DNA of 64,000 nucleotides from Synaphobranchus kaupii (lineage: Eukaryota; Chordata; Actinopteri; Anguilliformes; Synaphobranchidae): the NCBI GenBank assembly GCA_029718625.1, contig CM056380.1, positions 99,564,926-99,628,925 of the forward strand, written 5' to 3'. Shown piece after piece: positions 49,331 through 59,836 of this stretch. The first letter of the stretch is position 1. Every line of letters begins with the position of its first letter. The notes under the pieces were generated by a model that saw only the letters and a list, made by a program, of their open reading frames with translations, was not told the origin of the DNA and searched no databases. The translations under genes and the position numbers were made by a program.

Positions 49331-50059
49331 CACGCACACACGTGTGTACACTAACTCAATGCATGTGAGTATCAGCATACTGTTTGGCCACCGTCTGCTT
49401 TAGGGAGATGTTCAGATTAGGACAATCTCGGGTGGTTATCAGATCAGCAGGATCTGCTGATGGTTCAGAAACCTTTCATCTGAAGCTGTCGCAGCACACC
49501 TGATATTTAATTATCATTGCCCGCGGCTGGGGGATTCCAGCGCTGGTGAGGATGAGGGCTTGGCTCTTACTTGAAAAGCAGCCAGGCGCTGCCATTTTGG
49601 ACCCAATAAAAGCACAGTGCCTTCAGCGCACAGCAACATGAAGGTTTTACTGGGGTAAAGCATAGAGGCAAGGTGACTTTTAACATCACTCTGGCTATCG
49701 ATGAATCTGCAGCAGCTGCTGCCGCTGCAGGAAAGGGCAGCCTTAGATAGTGGTTCTGGACTTTGTCAATCACACTCTTTAAGATCTGATTAAGATAAAC
49801 TAATTATTAGGAATTAACTTTTATTTGTGATGGAAGGGGGAGATACATGGATGAGGCTGTTTTTACATCGAGGACAATACTTTTAGAATTATGCTTCAGC
49901 ACCAAAAAAATATAATTCAGGCTACATATTTAGTATTACAGATTATCCATGCAACGTGCTATAAATAGATATCTGCATTTGTGTAACTATATAATAACTT
50001 ACCGGTAATATACCGTACCGGTCTTTATTTATCTTTGTTTGTATGCCATGCATAATATG

Positions 50060-50095
<36 letters not shown>

Positions 50096-53000
50096 ATGTG
50101 TTTCTCGTTCTTCATCGCTGTGGTTTTTCTTTTTTTCTTTTTTTCTCCATGATTTAAAATAAATATCCAAAGGCAGGATGTGACAGCTCGGATATCCTGT
50201 CAGGGGTGTAACACTGTGCTTGGAGGGAGCAGTCTCAGGCTTTGGGCGCATGGCAGAGGAAAGCCTCCACAGTCTCCATGTTTTGGCTGACTGAGTGACA
50301 CTTCCTTGGGCTAGCTAATTCCCTTTAACTAAATTTGCGAGGACATGAACATGACCATGCCTCTTTAATACGTGCAGTTGCATGCCTGTCATCCTTTTAG
50401 CTTTTTTTCCCCCTAATGCATAGCCTCCGTTTATATTGTTTCTTATTCTATCGCAGAAAAACTTCTAAGGGGATTCTCTCTCATTGGTGGAATTCCACCA
50501 GACGTGAAGACAATGAAGATTTGTCCTCTGAGCAATTTCAATTATCATTGCGGATGATCCTTGCACTGTGAATTTAACGATTCTTGTGCCCTGCTTGATT
50601 GTGTCGCCTTCCTTGTGCACTTTGGACATGCAAGCGCCTCTTGCTCACCATGGCAACAGGCATCTGTTTTTTACTGTCTATTAATGCAAGATGGTGGGCT
50701 AGGCTAATTAATCAATGCATAAACATTTTATTTCCCATTGCCCTAGACATTTCGTTCCACAGTGAACCATGCTAACTTAGCATATTTGCATATCGACCAA
50801 AAATTATAGGCTGGTGCCCCTATGTTATATTTTTTTTGGTTCAATTAATGAACCTAAATTACTTTAAAGCCATCAAGCATTTCTGTGCTTTTGATTTTAA
50901 AAGATGACGAACTCAGTATTAATGGGCAAAAAGTGCCTCTTTCATTCTTTTCTTCACAACTAACCAATGCATTTTCACATTTGCAGTGATATTTGGGTTG
51001 CTTTTGAGCTTCAAGTACTGGTTGAAAAAGAAAGGATTTGGTACAGATTTGTCTTTGCAGTGTGTTACTTCAGAAAAATAAGTAGAGGTTTTCACGCTGT
51101 GGCCTGCCTGCGGGTCTGTAAAGCCAGTAATTTTAAAGAGAGAAAAACGAAAAGTTTCCTTCAGGATTAGTAGGCCTATTACTTTTTTTTTTTTTAACCA
51201 CGTGTAAAATCTATTTAAATTGGTGAGTTGGAATTAACTTCCAGCAAAGGTATGATTTTGCATGGGGTACCACTGTTACCTCTTCTTCTATAAAACAAAA
51301 TAAAGGGTCTGTTCTTAGTACATACATGGTAAAGCTCTTTAGTCCACACCAAACCAAACTCAGTGACATTTAATGCATCCTAGTTTCCTGCCATCTTTAT
51401 GCTCCACTGCTATCACCGGGGATCTTGGCCGTGGGTGCGGCGGTCTGTATTTATGTCCGAGATTCCTGATTTTTTATTTTTTGTTCACCTTCTGTTCTTT
51501 CTAGTGAGTTCACAAGCTGGCTGATGGCGCTGCTAGATACATGTGTGAAGAAGGTAGTGTGTACGCCTGCAAGTAGGCTGATTCCAGCTGCTTGAAGCTG
51601 CACTGAGTGAGCTTGCCCTGCGCTAAAGTGTAATGAGGCGTTCTGAGCCACGGACAAGAGATCTTTTATGTAGGCAGCGAGGAATTAACTAGCACACACT
51701 GTGGGAGAAGCTTGTTCTGTTAAAGTGTGTTTAATTATGCAGTTTTGCGGGGTGCCACGCGTGGCCAGGCTTGTTCAGATGGAGACCTTTGGCAAGCCTG
51801 GTATGGGCTTCTTGATAAACATTGCTTTTTGAACTGGATCCACAGACAAAGCCAAATTAAGCGACTGGATGCCACTCAGGGAATAACCTTGGAGTGGAAA
51901 CATTTCATGGTAACACAATTTCTCATGTAATTGTATTTTCTCTGTTTTTTTGTTTGTTGTATTTTTGTTTTTTGAAGAGGGACATCCTCTTAGTTGCCAT
52001 AGTTGCAGAAAAATCGCAAGGCACAGGTACGTGTTCCCCAATCTTCTCTCACTTTGAGAGGTCTTGGAGAAGGATACATGAAGATTAAAAAAAGCCAGCA
52101 TGTCTCAAGTCCACTCCGCTCCATTATTACCCGCATCCCATACGCTCCGGCTCTCGCTCCGCAGTAACGGCAATGGGCTTTGACAGCAGTCGCTTTATTT
52201 CCCAGGCAACGCCACAGATGTTGACTCACATTTAGGAATAGTGCCGCGCAGGGGGCTCCCAAGCGCAAGTGATTATTGATTTTCAAATGAATAGGTATTT
52301 TGCATTATTTTTTTGCCGTTATAAAAAAAAAATAAAAAATGATTTTTTTGGCCTGCCTGGGTTCTCGTTGGCCTGGCGGCCTGCCAGGCCTGTACAATTA
52401 CAGGGGAAATACTGATTACAATTACAAGCTAAATAATTGATACATAGAGGCTCAATCCTCAAAATGCAGTAATTCCACAAACTAAAATTAAAAAAATATG
52501 AATCTAAATCAATGCCTCGGCTTTAAAAGGAACCACATTTGTCCACTGATCTAAACGTAAATTCAACTTTTCCACAAAGCTAATCTGCCTGTAAATGTGA
52601 AGACAAATACAGCATTTTCTCTGTGGTCCTTGGCTGTGTTCCCTGTACAGAATGTATATTTGAATGGACTTAAATTAGAAAAATATTGGGTAGAGGCTCT
52701 TTCACCAAATGAAGTGCTAATTACAAAGTGACAGACGCAATGAGTAAACAGCAGTGAGCGACAGAATGGCCCTTTCTGTAATGAGTAATTATTGCCTGGC
52801 GTCCAAACTGAGGAAGGACAAACACTACAAAGGGGTAGGATTTTTGTGAATGCCAAAAGAAAAGGCAAGATGAAAACAAAGGCTGGGCCTGACCGAGCAT
52901 GTTGAGGAGCGCTCGCATTGCTCAGATCCCCGTCTCACCACCGCCACCTCCCTTCATCCCTCCGTCTCCACGGCGAAAGGGGGGTGTCGGCCGCGGCGGT

Positions 53001-53300
53001 TGATCCGCTGCGTTTGATGAGTCTATATCCTGACGACCCGCTTCTTCAGTGGCGGGGAATTGTGCCAGTGGCAAGTGGATCACTGCATTTGATCTCTCTC
53101 TCTCTCTCTCTCTCTCTCATTATTTTTTGAGCACCACAGACGCACTCTTATCTGATAAGGACCTATTAATACATGTCAAAGACACTAATCTTATGTATTG
53201 CAATTATTAGTTTTTTGGAAGATGCCCTTTCCCTCGTCATTCACACAGTAATTATGCGTATCATGCAGCAAGTTTTTTTGCTGTTGCATCACAGGCATGG
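49331..53300. other. Unique noncoding DNA
   Basis: No gene. (CA)n occurs at 50062-50091 and (CT)n at 53093-53118. 52290-52900 is complex AT-leaning sequence with 'attacaattacaagctaaataatt' -type homeodomain words and a small palindrome 'ggcctgg...ccaggcc' at 52370-52390. 50270-50800 is similar in character. Both are candidate conserved noncoding elements, unverified. Confidence 0.35.
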
Positions 53301-53538
53301 GTGGCACGGTGGTGCAGTGGATAGCACTGTCGCCTCACAGGAAGAAGGTCCCGGCTCGAATCCCAGACGGGACCTGTGTCTGCGTGGGTTTCTCCGGGTA
53401 CTCTGGTTTCCTCCCACAATTCAAAGACATGCAGGTTTAGGCTAATTGGGGGGGCATTAACAGGGCGTTGCCGTAAAAGAGCATGTGTGGTCAGTCAACC
53501 TACCCTGTATAAATAAAAGGTAAATAAATAAATAAAAC
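53301..53538 (+). mobile_element. Fish SINE head with a different, TAAA-repeat tail
   Basis: The head 'ggtggtgcagtggatagcac' and core ('cctcacaggaagaagg', 'ctcgaatccca', 'caaagacatgcaggttt') match the SINE at 3350-3709. After 'ggctaattggg' the sequence switches to 'accctgtataaataaaagg' and a (TAAA)n tail at about 53519-53538. The 'gataggctccagc' and ATGG-tail segment is absent. This indicates a subfamily with a different 3' partner or a chimeric insertion. Confidence 0.82.
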
Positions 53539-53541
53539 AGG

Positions 53542-53794
53542 TTGAAGGGGTGGTTCACTTACTGGAATTTTAAAATATTATTAGCGTATTAGTGTTAGCG
53601 TAAATTGTGATTGGCGCAGACCAGTTTTGTATGCAGTAAAATGTATTTTAGATACACATATCGAAAATGCAGAGTCTTTAGATACAAATATCTAAAATAG
53701 CCCTTGTCGCGCACAAAAACTGTCTGGGCCAATTGAAAACACACTAAAACAGAAGTAATATCAAAATCTCCAGAAAGCTTGACTATCCCTTCAA
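53542..53794. mobile_element. Palindromic MITE abutting the SINE tail
   Basis: The left end 'ttgaaggggtggttcac' and right end 'tgactatcccttcaa' pair imperfectly over about 39 bp. Pairing continues inward: 'ttggcgcagaccagttttgt' (left) against 'cacaaaaactgtctgggccaa' region (right), then 'tattttagatac' against 'tatctaaaata'. The whole 253 bp folds into one long imperfect hairpin. No clear target duplication; its left edge begins within 4 bp of the SINE's TAAA tail. Confidence 0.8.
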
Positions 53795-53799
53795 GTGAT

Positions 53800-53880
53800 G
53801 AGTTCTGCTCAAGGCTACCACATCAGCGGCGCACCTGGGAATTGCACCTGGGGACCGGAATTTAGTAAGGTAAGGGAGTC
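53800..53880 (-). mobile_element. Small L2-tailed SINE fragment, minus strand
   Basis: 'ctgctcaaggctaccaca' and 'acctgggaattgcacctgg' match the complement of the mid-to-B-box section of the L2-tailed SINE. It lacks both ends. Confidence 0.5.
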
Positions 53881-55967
53881 GGAGAGGATGCACTACAGAA
53901 CATGATGCCAAGCTATAGATACAGAACAAGAGAGCAGCTAGTTCCCTAAACTAGTGACCTTGCTCTTTAGCTCAGTGAGATAATCGTATCTCTTGGTGTG
54001 CCAAGTCGATGGTGTGGGCTGCAGACTGAAAGCTGCTTCAGGCATACCCATACTACTGTATATAGACATCCATCATCTTTTCTTTGTAAGGCCAATTTCC
54101 TGCTGAGCCACAATTTTCTCTGTACCAAAACCGAAATCTAAGCTGCTGTTCATTTTTAATCTTCCAAATGACAGTATATGTGTCAATACATACATAAATA
54201 AATAAACAAACAAATAAATACATTAATAAATAAACAAATTGTGAATTTATTTATGTGGGGTGGATGCAAAATGCTGTCTGTCTTGTGGTGTGAGTGTTGA
54301 ATTTGTTTAAGTATGCATGGCAGAAGGATGGAAGTCTCATGATGAATCCTCCCTAATAGAATGACCCAGTACTGCTGACAGCACACTCCTGGCCGTGTTT
54401 GCAAATGGACCCGCACATCTGCCACTGTATCGCCAGTAATTGTGCAATTTACTGTACAGCCAATACCCACTCCGTAATTGAATATGACTTTGTACTGTTT
54501 GAGTAATCTCTCCATTTTAGACTCTGACCCGGGGCACATTTCATCTGAGCAGTGTGTGTGTCGTAGGTAGGGGCTCTTTCAAATTAACCGCGTAGGTCAC
54601 TTTGAGAGCGGAGGCCCGATGCAGTGGGATGTCTCCCGGACCCGGGGACCCCGAGTTTCACATCACCTGACAGTCAGGAGCAACAAGAAGTGTCGGCAAG
54701 GCAGCTTCCCCCATTTTCGTCCTTCTGGAAACCAGCTGTTCCGTTTCTCCGTTGCACTTTTAAGAAACTTCTGTCTGAACTGTTTCTGCTTTCTATTTAT
54801 TTCTTCCCCCCCTCGTTTTTTTTTTCCCTTGGCAAATCCCCCAAGTAAGGGGTCCTCGCGAAGGCCGAGTCTCCCAGATTCATTGCTGATATTTTCGAAT
54901 GTAAATTCCCCCTCCTGTCTCCCGAATGCACAGCGCTAAGACAAAACAGACCCTGGGCTGTGTTGGCATTCAGAATTGAATGCGGGGGGAAAAAGTGCAG
55001 TGAGGAGGAAAAGGCTGGAGTATTTACGGCCTGGTGGCTCGGCCGCGGGGTTCAGCTGCCTCCACTTGTGGCATGCAAAATGCTCCTCGGGACGGGTGGC
55101 TGACTTTTTGTGCTGGCACAAACACCCCTGACCCCATGACCTCAGTTCAGTCGCCCCCCCCCAACACCCTCCCACCAGCTGTGGTATAGGCTTAAAGCTT
55201 CTGGGCTCACCCTCATATTAATAAAGGCTGGCTTGATTATACATTGTTATAATTTATCTATAAACATGTTAAGATACAAATTATGGAGTGCTTAAGGCAG
55301 TGGAATAATTGGTCTAGCTGGATAAGCAGACAATAGGCAATTAGCCATCTTTTTCCAAAAGATTTCAGTAATTATAAATGCATTACAGATTCTTCTGTCA
55401 TTTATGCAGCTCATACATAAACTGATTAGCATTTTTTTCTTCTCAAATAGTATTATTGTCAATAAAATCAGCATAGCAGTCTATCGGATATCTTAAATGC
55501 TTCTGTTTAAGACACTAATTCATTAATGCACTTTGAAGCAAGGGTGGGCTTCAATGATTTATCACTGGTTGTCAATTCAACCGTCATAGAACAAACATGA
55601 CTAATTTGAAATGTAGATGAATACCCAGTCCCAGGTGAAATATTTTCTAGTATTGTACTATTGACAAATGGACGGCACAGTGTAATTGTGCTGTAACAAT
55701 CATTAGACTGGGCCTGTGCAGTAGCAAGGCATTATGTCATATTCAAAATGTAAGACATGTTTCACTTGGGACATAGACAATTGTGTAAACGAAATTATAG
55801 GATGTTTAACCACAGGAACACTCTCTTGCGAAAGACTAATTGTGTGTTTTTTACTCATTCCTTTTACTATGAATACAATTTGTAACATTGTACTTCATAA
55901 GGGGTAGAGCATTGGGGGTGGTATGGTTGTTTGATTTTAGGAGAATGTTTGCTGACATTTTGAAACA
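53881..55967. other. Unique noncoding DNA
   Basis: No gene. 54185-54240 is an imperfect AAAT/AAAC low-complexity tract. 55250-55700 is AT-leaning complex sequence with clustered TAAT/ATTA words, a candidate conserved element. 54600-55180 is mixed GC with no domain-bearing frame. Confidence 0.35.
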
Positions 55968-56170
55968 TTACATTACAATCATTTAGCAGACGCTTTTATC
56001 CAAAGCGACATACAATAAGTGCATACAGAAGGTCATCGAAGCAACTACAGAACAGATGAGACAAAGCACATCCTTCCCATAACGTAGCAGCTATCCCTAG
56101 TAAAGAAACTCTGAAAACAGAGTTTCAATGCTATGAAGAAGCTGAATCTTACTATGCTTTAAAGAATACA
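55968..56170 (-). mobile_element. L2-type SINE/LINE 3' end, minus strand
   Basis: 'cattacattacaatcattta' then 'gcagacgcttttatccaaag' and 'cgacatacaataagtgcat' form the complement of an L2-type 3' terminus with a terminal 'tgtaa' repeat. Following words ('gaagcaactacagaacagat') differ from the other SINEs here, so it represents another subfamily. The inner boundary is uncertain. Confidence 0.7.
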
Positions 56171-56917
56171 CAATAATATGCATGCTGACTCACGTTTCAC
56201 TCTCAGAAATAAAGGTACAGTGGAGGTACATTTTTGTTCCTTAAAGGGTTAGTTCGGAATTTTGGACATAATGTCTCATTTACGACTTACCCATGATGTT
56301 GTTGATTGATGGAGACCATTTTCAGCTGATTCCATGCTGTCCTTCTTGTGGACATACACATGTTGCTAATGCTAGCGCAACTATATGGTAACCGGTAGCA
56401 TCCACTACCAAACGCACTTAAACACTCCATAGTGCACCCAAAGCAAATAAAATATGACGACTGTCTATCGGGGTTAATTTGAGTGTTTATACCATCATTT
56501 TTTAAGTCAAACTATCGTTGAATCCTTTGTGCTAACCTATATTTTCTGTGAAAGTAGAATATACGGAGAAGTACGGTGGCCATTGCAACTTGTTGCTCTT
56601 CTTTGTTGTTGTAGTCGACCAGTGCCGGCACTAAATTCGTAGGTAACGTAACGTATCGCTCCGCCGCCGTACTTTTTCTGAGTGTTAAGAGAGAGTGTTA
56701 AGAGTGGTAATTGTTCTCTGCTGCAAAACTTGGGAACTTGATTATAATTACTGTAATGCCTGTTATTGCACCCACCAAGGCTGTTGCTTTGTTAAAAGAA
56801 GGTGGTTGATATTAGGAATAGCAGACAACCGCTAATTAATTGAATCAGGACTAGAGTTTTTTAACTGAAAGGGTTACTGAAGCCACCACTTCAAGTTTGG
56901 TAGCAAAAATCAGGATG
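56171..56917. other. Noncoding DNA, probable old repeat material
   Basis: 56205-56260 ('ctcagaaataaaggtac' and 'ttccttaaagggttagttc') and 56270-56640 resemble dispersed fish elements, but neither paired ends nor a second copy is visible. No gene. Confidence 0.35.
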
Positions 56918-56925
56918 GCCTAGAC

Positions 56926-57129
56926 CAGGGGTGTCAAACTCCAGTCCTGGAGGGCCGCAGTGTCTACAGGTATTTGTGGTTTCCTTTCAATCAGCACCCA
57001 GTTAAAGCATTGAGAACAAGGTGTGTGGACTTCTTAGCCAATTAGTGACTTAAATTAATCACTTGTGCTTAAACGCACCAAAAACCAGCAGACACTGCGG
57101 CCCTCCAGGACCGGATCTTGACACCCCTG
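56926..57129. mobile_element. Short hAT-type MITE with exact TSD
   Basis: Left end 'caggggtgtcaaactccag' at 56926; right end '...cttgacacccctg' at 57129. The arms pair over about 40 bp, sharing 'tcctggagggccgcagtgtc' with its complement on the right. Exact 8-bp repeats 'gcctagac' flank it at 56918-56925 and 57130-57137. Length 204 bp. It supplies the C-terminal part of a long minus-strand frame, which argues that the frame is not a gene. Confidence 0.95.
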
Positions 57130-57137
57130 GCCTAGAC

Positions 57138-57590
57138 GGACCGGAACACATTAGAAACAAGAATTTAAAATAAAGACTAGGATACAAGTACAATTTCTCA
57201 TTTGCAAATTTAAGAGATCCCATTCTCTTTGCACATATGATGGAATCATGTCTGTCTAAAAAGACCTGATATGTGAACGGAAGGTGAAAATTTCTTCCAG
57301 GAGCACAGGTCAAAGCGGATAAGGAAAAAGTGTTCTCTGCAGCGCTTACCTGTTTAAATAATAGATATGAAATGGAGATAGTGCCAGCAGGTGAGGTAAC
57401 TGGTCTGGGAATTACCCATGAAGGAACAATCAGCGAGCAATCAGTGACACCTCCATAGAATTTCCTTTGGCGGGAAACCTTTGATCGTTGATTGGGTGCG
57501 GCTTTCCCACAGGGAAGGATTTTGATTAATTCTTGCCTCAGGTGTAAATAAGATGGGGAATTAACCATGCATTAACTTTTTTTGCAGCTT
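57138..57590. promoter_or_regulatory. Candidate enhancer with E2F and TCF/LEF words
   Basis: Complex unique sequence right of the MITE. It contains 'tttggcgggaaa' at 57466-57477, a full E2F consensus. 'cctttgatc' at 57478-57486, a TCF/LEF consensus, adjoins it with no gap. 'gattgg' (inverted CCAAT) follows at about 57490, and 'caggtgtaaa' near 57538 resembles a T-box half-site. Motif presence is seen; function is inference. The 169-codon minus frame here (57059-57568) is judged noncoding. Confidence 0.3.
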
Positions 57591-58654
57591 GTTAAAAGGT
57601 GTCAAGCAGGGGTTCAAAGTTGATCAGAAAGATATTAAATGGATTTAATGTGGCCTGTCGTTTTTATATTCTGTGTTAAAGGCCTATTCAGCGAATCAGT
57701 AAGTAGAGCTTGTAAAATCGTGGAAATAGCAAGCATGAAAAAAGACAGTTATGACCTGGAATGTACTTGAGATTATAATGAGCAGTACATTATTTCTAAT
57801 GGTATTAATGGTCCTAATCAAGGCGTTAATCATTAATGGCTGCCTACAAGGTAATGCATAACAGCATTACGCATAATGCCTATTTAGAAAAGAAAAATGC
57901 AGCTATGCATTTTAATTTCAGCAAGCAAGCAAGCAAGCTGAAATTATCAATTCCAAGAATAACTTTCCAACGTTTCCCTTTAGGGGTCAGTTTTTTCTTC
58001 ATAGGAAGGAGAATGGGGAATAAGGTAATGCCCAATGCATACTAATGCTGCTAGACCTCTCTTTGTCACAAAAAGAACCCTTGCTAATAGCCAACATGGA
58101 ACATTGTAAAGCAGTGTGGTACTATCACAGATAATATATTCTTGAATTATGTTATAGGACATTTTTTCTTTGTTATACTGAATTTCTGAAGATTACTCAG
58201 ATTAACCAACTCCATTTCTATCAATTATTTATAATAATAATAATAATAATTATGTACTTTTAGCATCAGTGGCAACCAAAATGTCCACTTGACAATTTGG
58301 AATGCTCTGTAATGAGAGAGAATGGTCCTCCTGTGCATTTGTGGGCCTGTCTTTGGCCGATGTGTAAATACTGTAAGTAAATACTGTAAGTATTCTTGTG
58401 CTGTGTCCTGGGAGAGGCGGTTCTACAGTGTGTGACTATGGTTTCTTTCTGCCTCACAGTTATAAGCTAGCAAATGGATTAGCTCGAGACCCACATTCTG
58501 AAATTGATTAAAGTTTATTTAAAGCTTGTGCATCAGGAGCCATTTTTCATAACTGCAGTGGTAATATTGCCACACAGCGAGACTCATGGGAGGATGTGTG
58601 TGGTGTGTATCATCTCTGTCATAAAGCCTAGGTAAGATGTATTGTGTGTGTGTG

Positions 58655-58658
<4 letters not shown>
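57591..58658. other. Noncoding DNA
   Basis: No gene. 57760-57960 is AT-leaning and complex, with a small (GCAA)n run at about 57922-57938. A (TAA)n run lies at about 58231-58249, and a short duplication of 'gtaaatactgtaa' at about 58365-58390. Confidence 0.35.

Positions 58659-58716
<58 letters not shown>
58659..58716. repeat. (GA)29 microsatellite
   Basis: Uninterrupted GA dinucleotides, 58 bp, preceded by a short GT run. Confidence 0.97.
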
Positions 58717-58720
<4 letters not shown>

Positions 58721-58859
58721 GAAAAGCACAATGTGAAACCAAGACTGTTGAAAGAACATAGCCTTTCTAAATCTGTCACAACACAAACACCCATTCTGGA
58801 GAGAGAGTTCGGAAAGTTGTTGCATTTCTGCTGCATGCCGTCTGTATTTTATTTTATCT

Positions 58860-59010
58860 TTTTATTAGATTTTATATGAAATGTTAGTTTTTTTTGTTAT
58901 TGTTTTATTTATTTATTGTTTTGACAATGTAATTGTTTATCTTTGCGAAGCACTTTGTAACTTTGGTTGGACAAGTGGTATATAAATAAAGATTTATTAT
59001 TTTTATTTTT
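58860..59010 (+). mobile_element. Probable LINE 3' end
   Basis: 'gaagcactttgtaacttt' followed by 'gtggtatataaataaagat' and a T/A-rich terminal run is the form of 3' end shared by some fish LINE families. No reverse transcriptase sequence is present upstream, so this would be a strongly 5'-truncated insertion. Family not assigned. Confidence 0.5.
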
Positions 59011-59301
59011 ATCATTATGCTTGTTGAGGATTCCTCAGGATATGCTGGGTTTGCCTGGGAGACAGTAGAAGACATATATCATATTAGCAGGTTGAAATAT
59101 GCATGAATTCAGGGTGTCTTTTGCATTAGGAGCCAGTGAAAATGTTGAATGATGTTACTGGGTTCGGATCTCGTGCCTGAGAATGCTACTTTGAACGTAT
59201 TTCCTGGCGCAAGTGTGTCAGCGCATGGAATCGCATGCACTGCTTTGATATAATAAAGTGGCCAGTTCAGCATGTCGCTTGCTCTCATTTCAATCCTGTG
59301 G
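59011..59301. other. Noncoding DNA
   Basis: Nothing recognisable. The 138-codon minus frame 59109-59525 runs into the adjacent MITE and is not accepted. Confidence 0.4.
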
Positions 59302-59309
59302 CTCAAAAA

Positions 59310-59828
59310 TAGGCTTGGGCGATGTTCAAATTCCCCTACCGATATTGCTTTAAAGCACAACTGGACTTTGGTAGAACTTTGGGTTGTGTAGTTACCTGGC
59401 CATGATATGTCCAAATAGTGGCAAAATATGTTCGTTAGTGTCTCTGTGCTCCCCTGGGGTGATAATCCAGAATAGGCTATTTTTCGCTCTCCATTCACTT
59501 CTATGGGGAAGCTAAAATGACACAAAACAGCATGTATACGACCGCAAAAGAAGCGGATTCTGTCAATACAAACAGTAACCAGTCCTCGTACGTATTTTTA
59601 CGTATTCATCCTCCCATACAGAATTTTTATGTGACTTGCCTCCCAAGAGTTTTCGGGCTACCATCCTGTCCATACCAAAACTGACTGCTGGTTGCCCAAC
59701 ATGGCAACCACTTTTCAAAATAAGTGTAGGGCCCTGAATATCTTTCTGTTACTGGGGCACATGAGGACGATCATCGTGGTCAACCAATATCGTGTTGCAT
59801 GATAACATCGCCATATCGCCCAAGCCTA
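59310..59828. mobile_element. hAT-type MITE carrying a second repeat
   Basis: Ends 'taggcttgggcgat' (59310) and 'atcgcccaagccta' (ending 59828) are exact complements over 14 bp. Flanks 'ctcaaaaa' (59302-59309) and 'ctcaagaa' (59829-59836) are an 8-bp duplication with one change. The termini resemble those at 42678-43163 with a base change. The interior from about 59345 to 59740 matches the repeat at 12245-12545 in order ('actggactttggtagaac', 'ctctccattcactt'), so a nested element or shared cargo is likely. Confidence 0.92.
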
Positions 59829-59836
59829 CTCAAGAA

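Noticed and set aside
53953..54050. tRNA-like 'tagctcagtgagata' segment
   Set aside because: Resembles an A box only; no B box or cloverleaf could be drawn. Probably chance or a decayed SINE head.
57059..57568. 169-codon minus-strand open frame, the longest non-repeat frame
   Set aside because: Its C-terminal part is read from the MITE at 56926-57129. The rest has no domain, and motif content suggests regulatory DNA.
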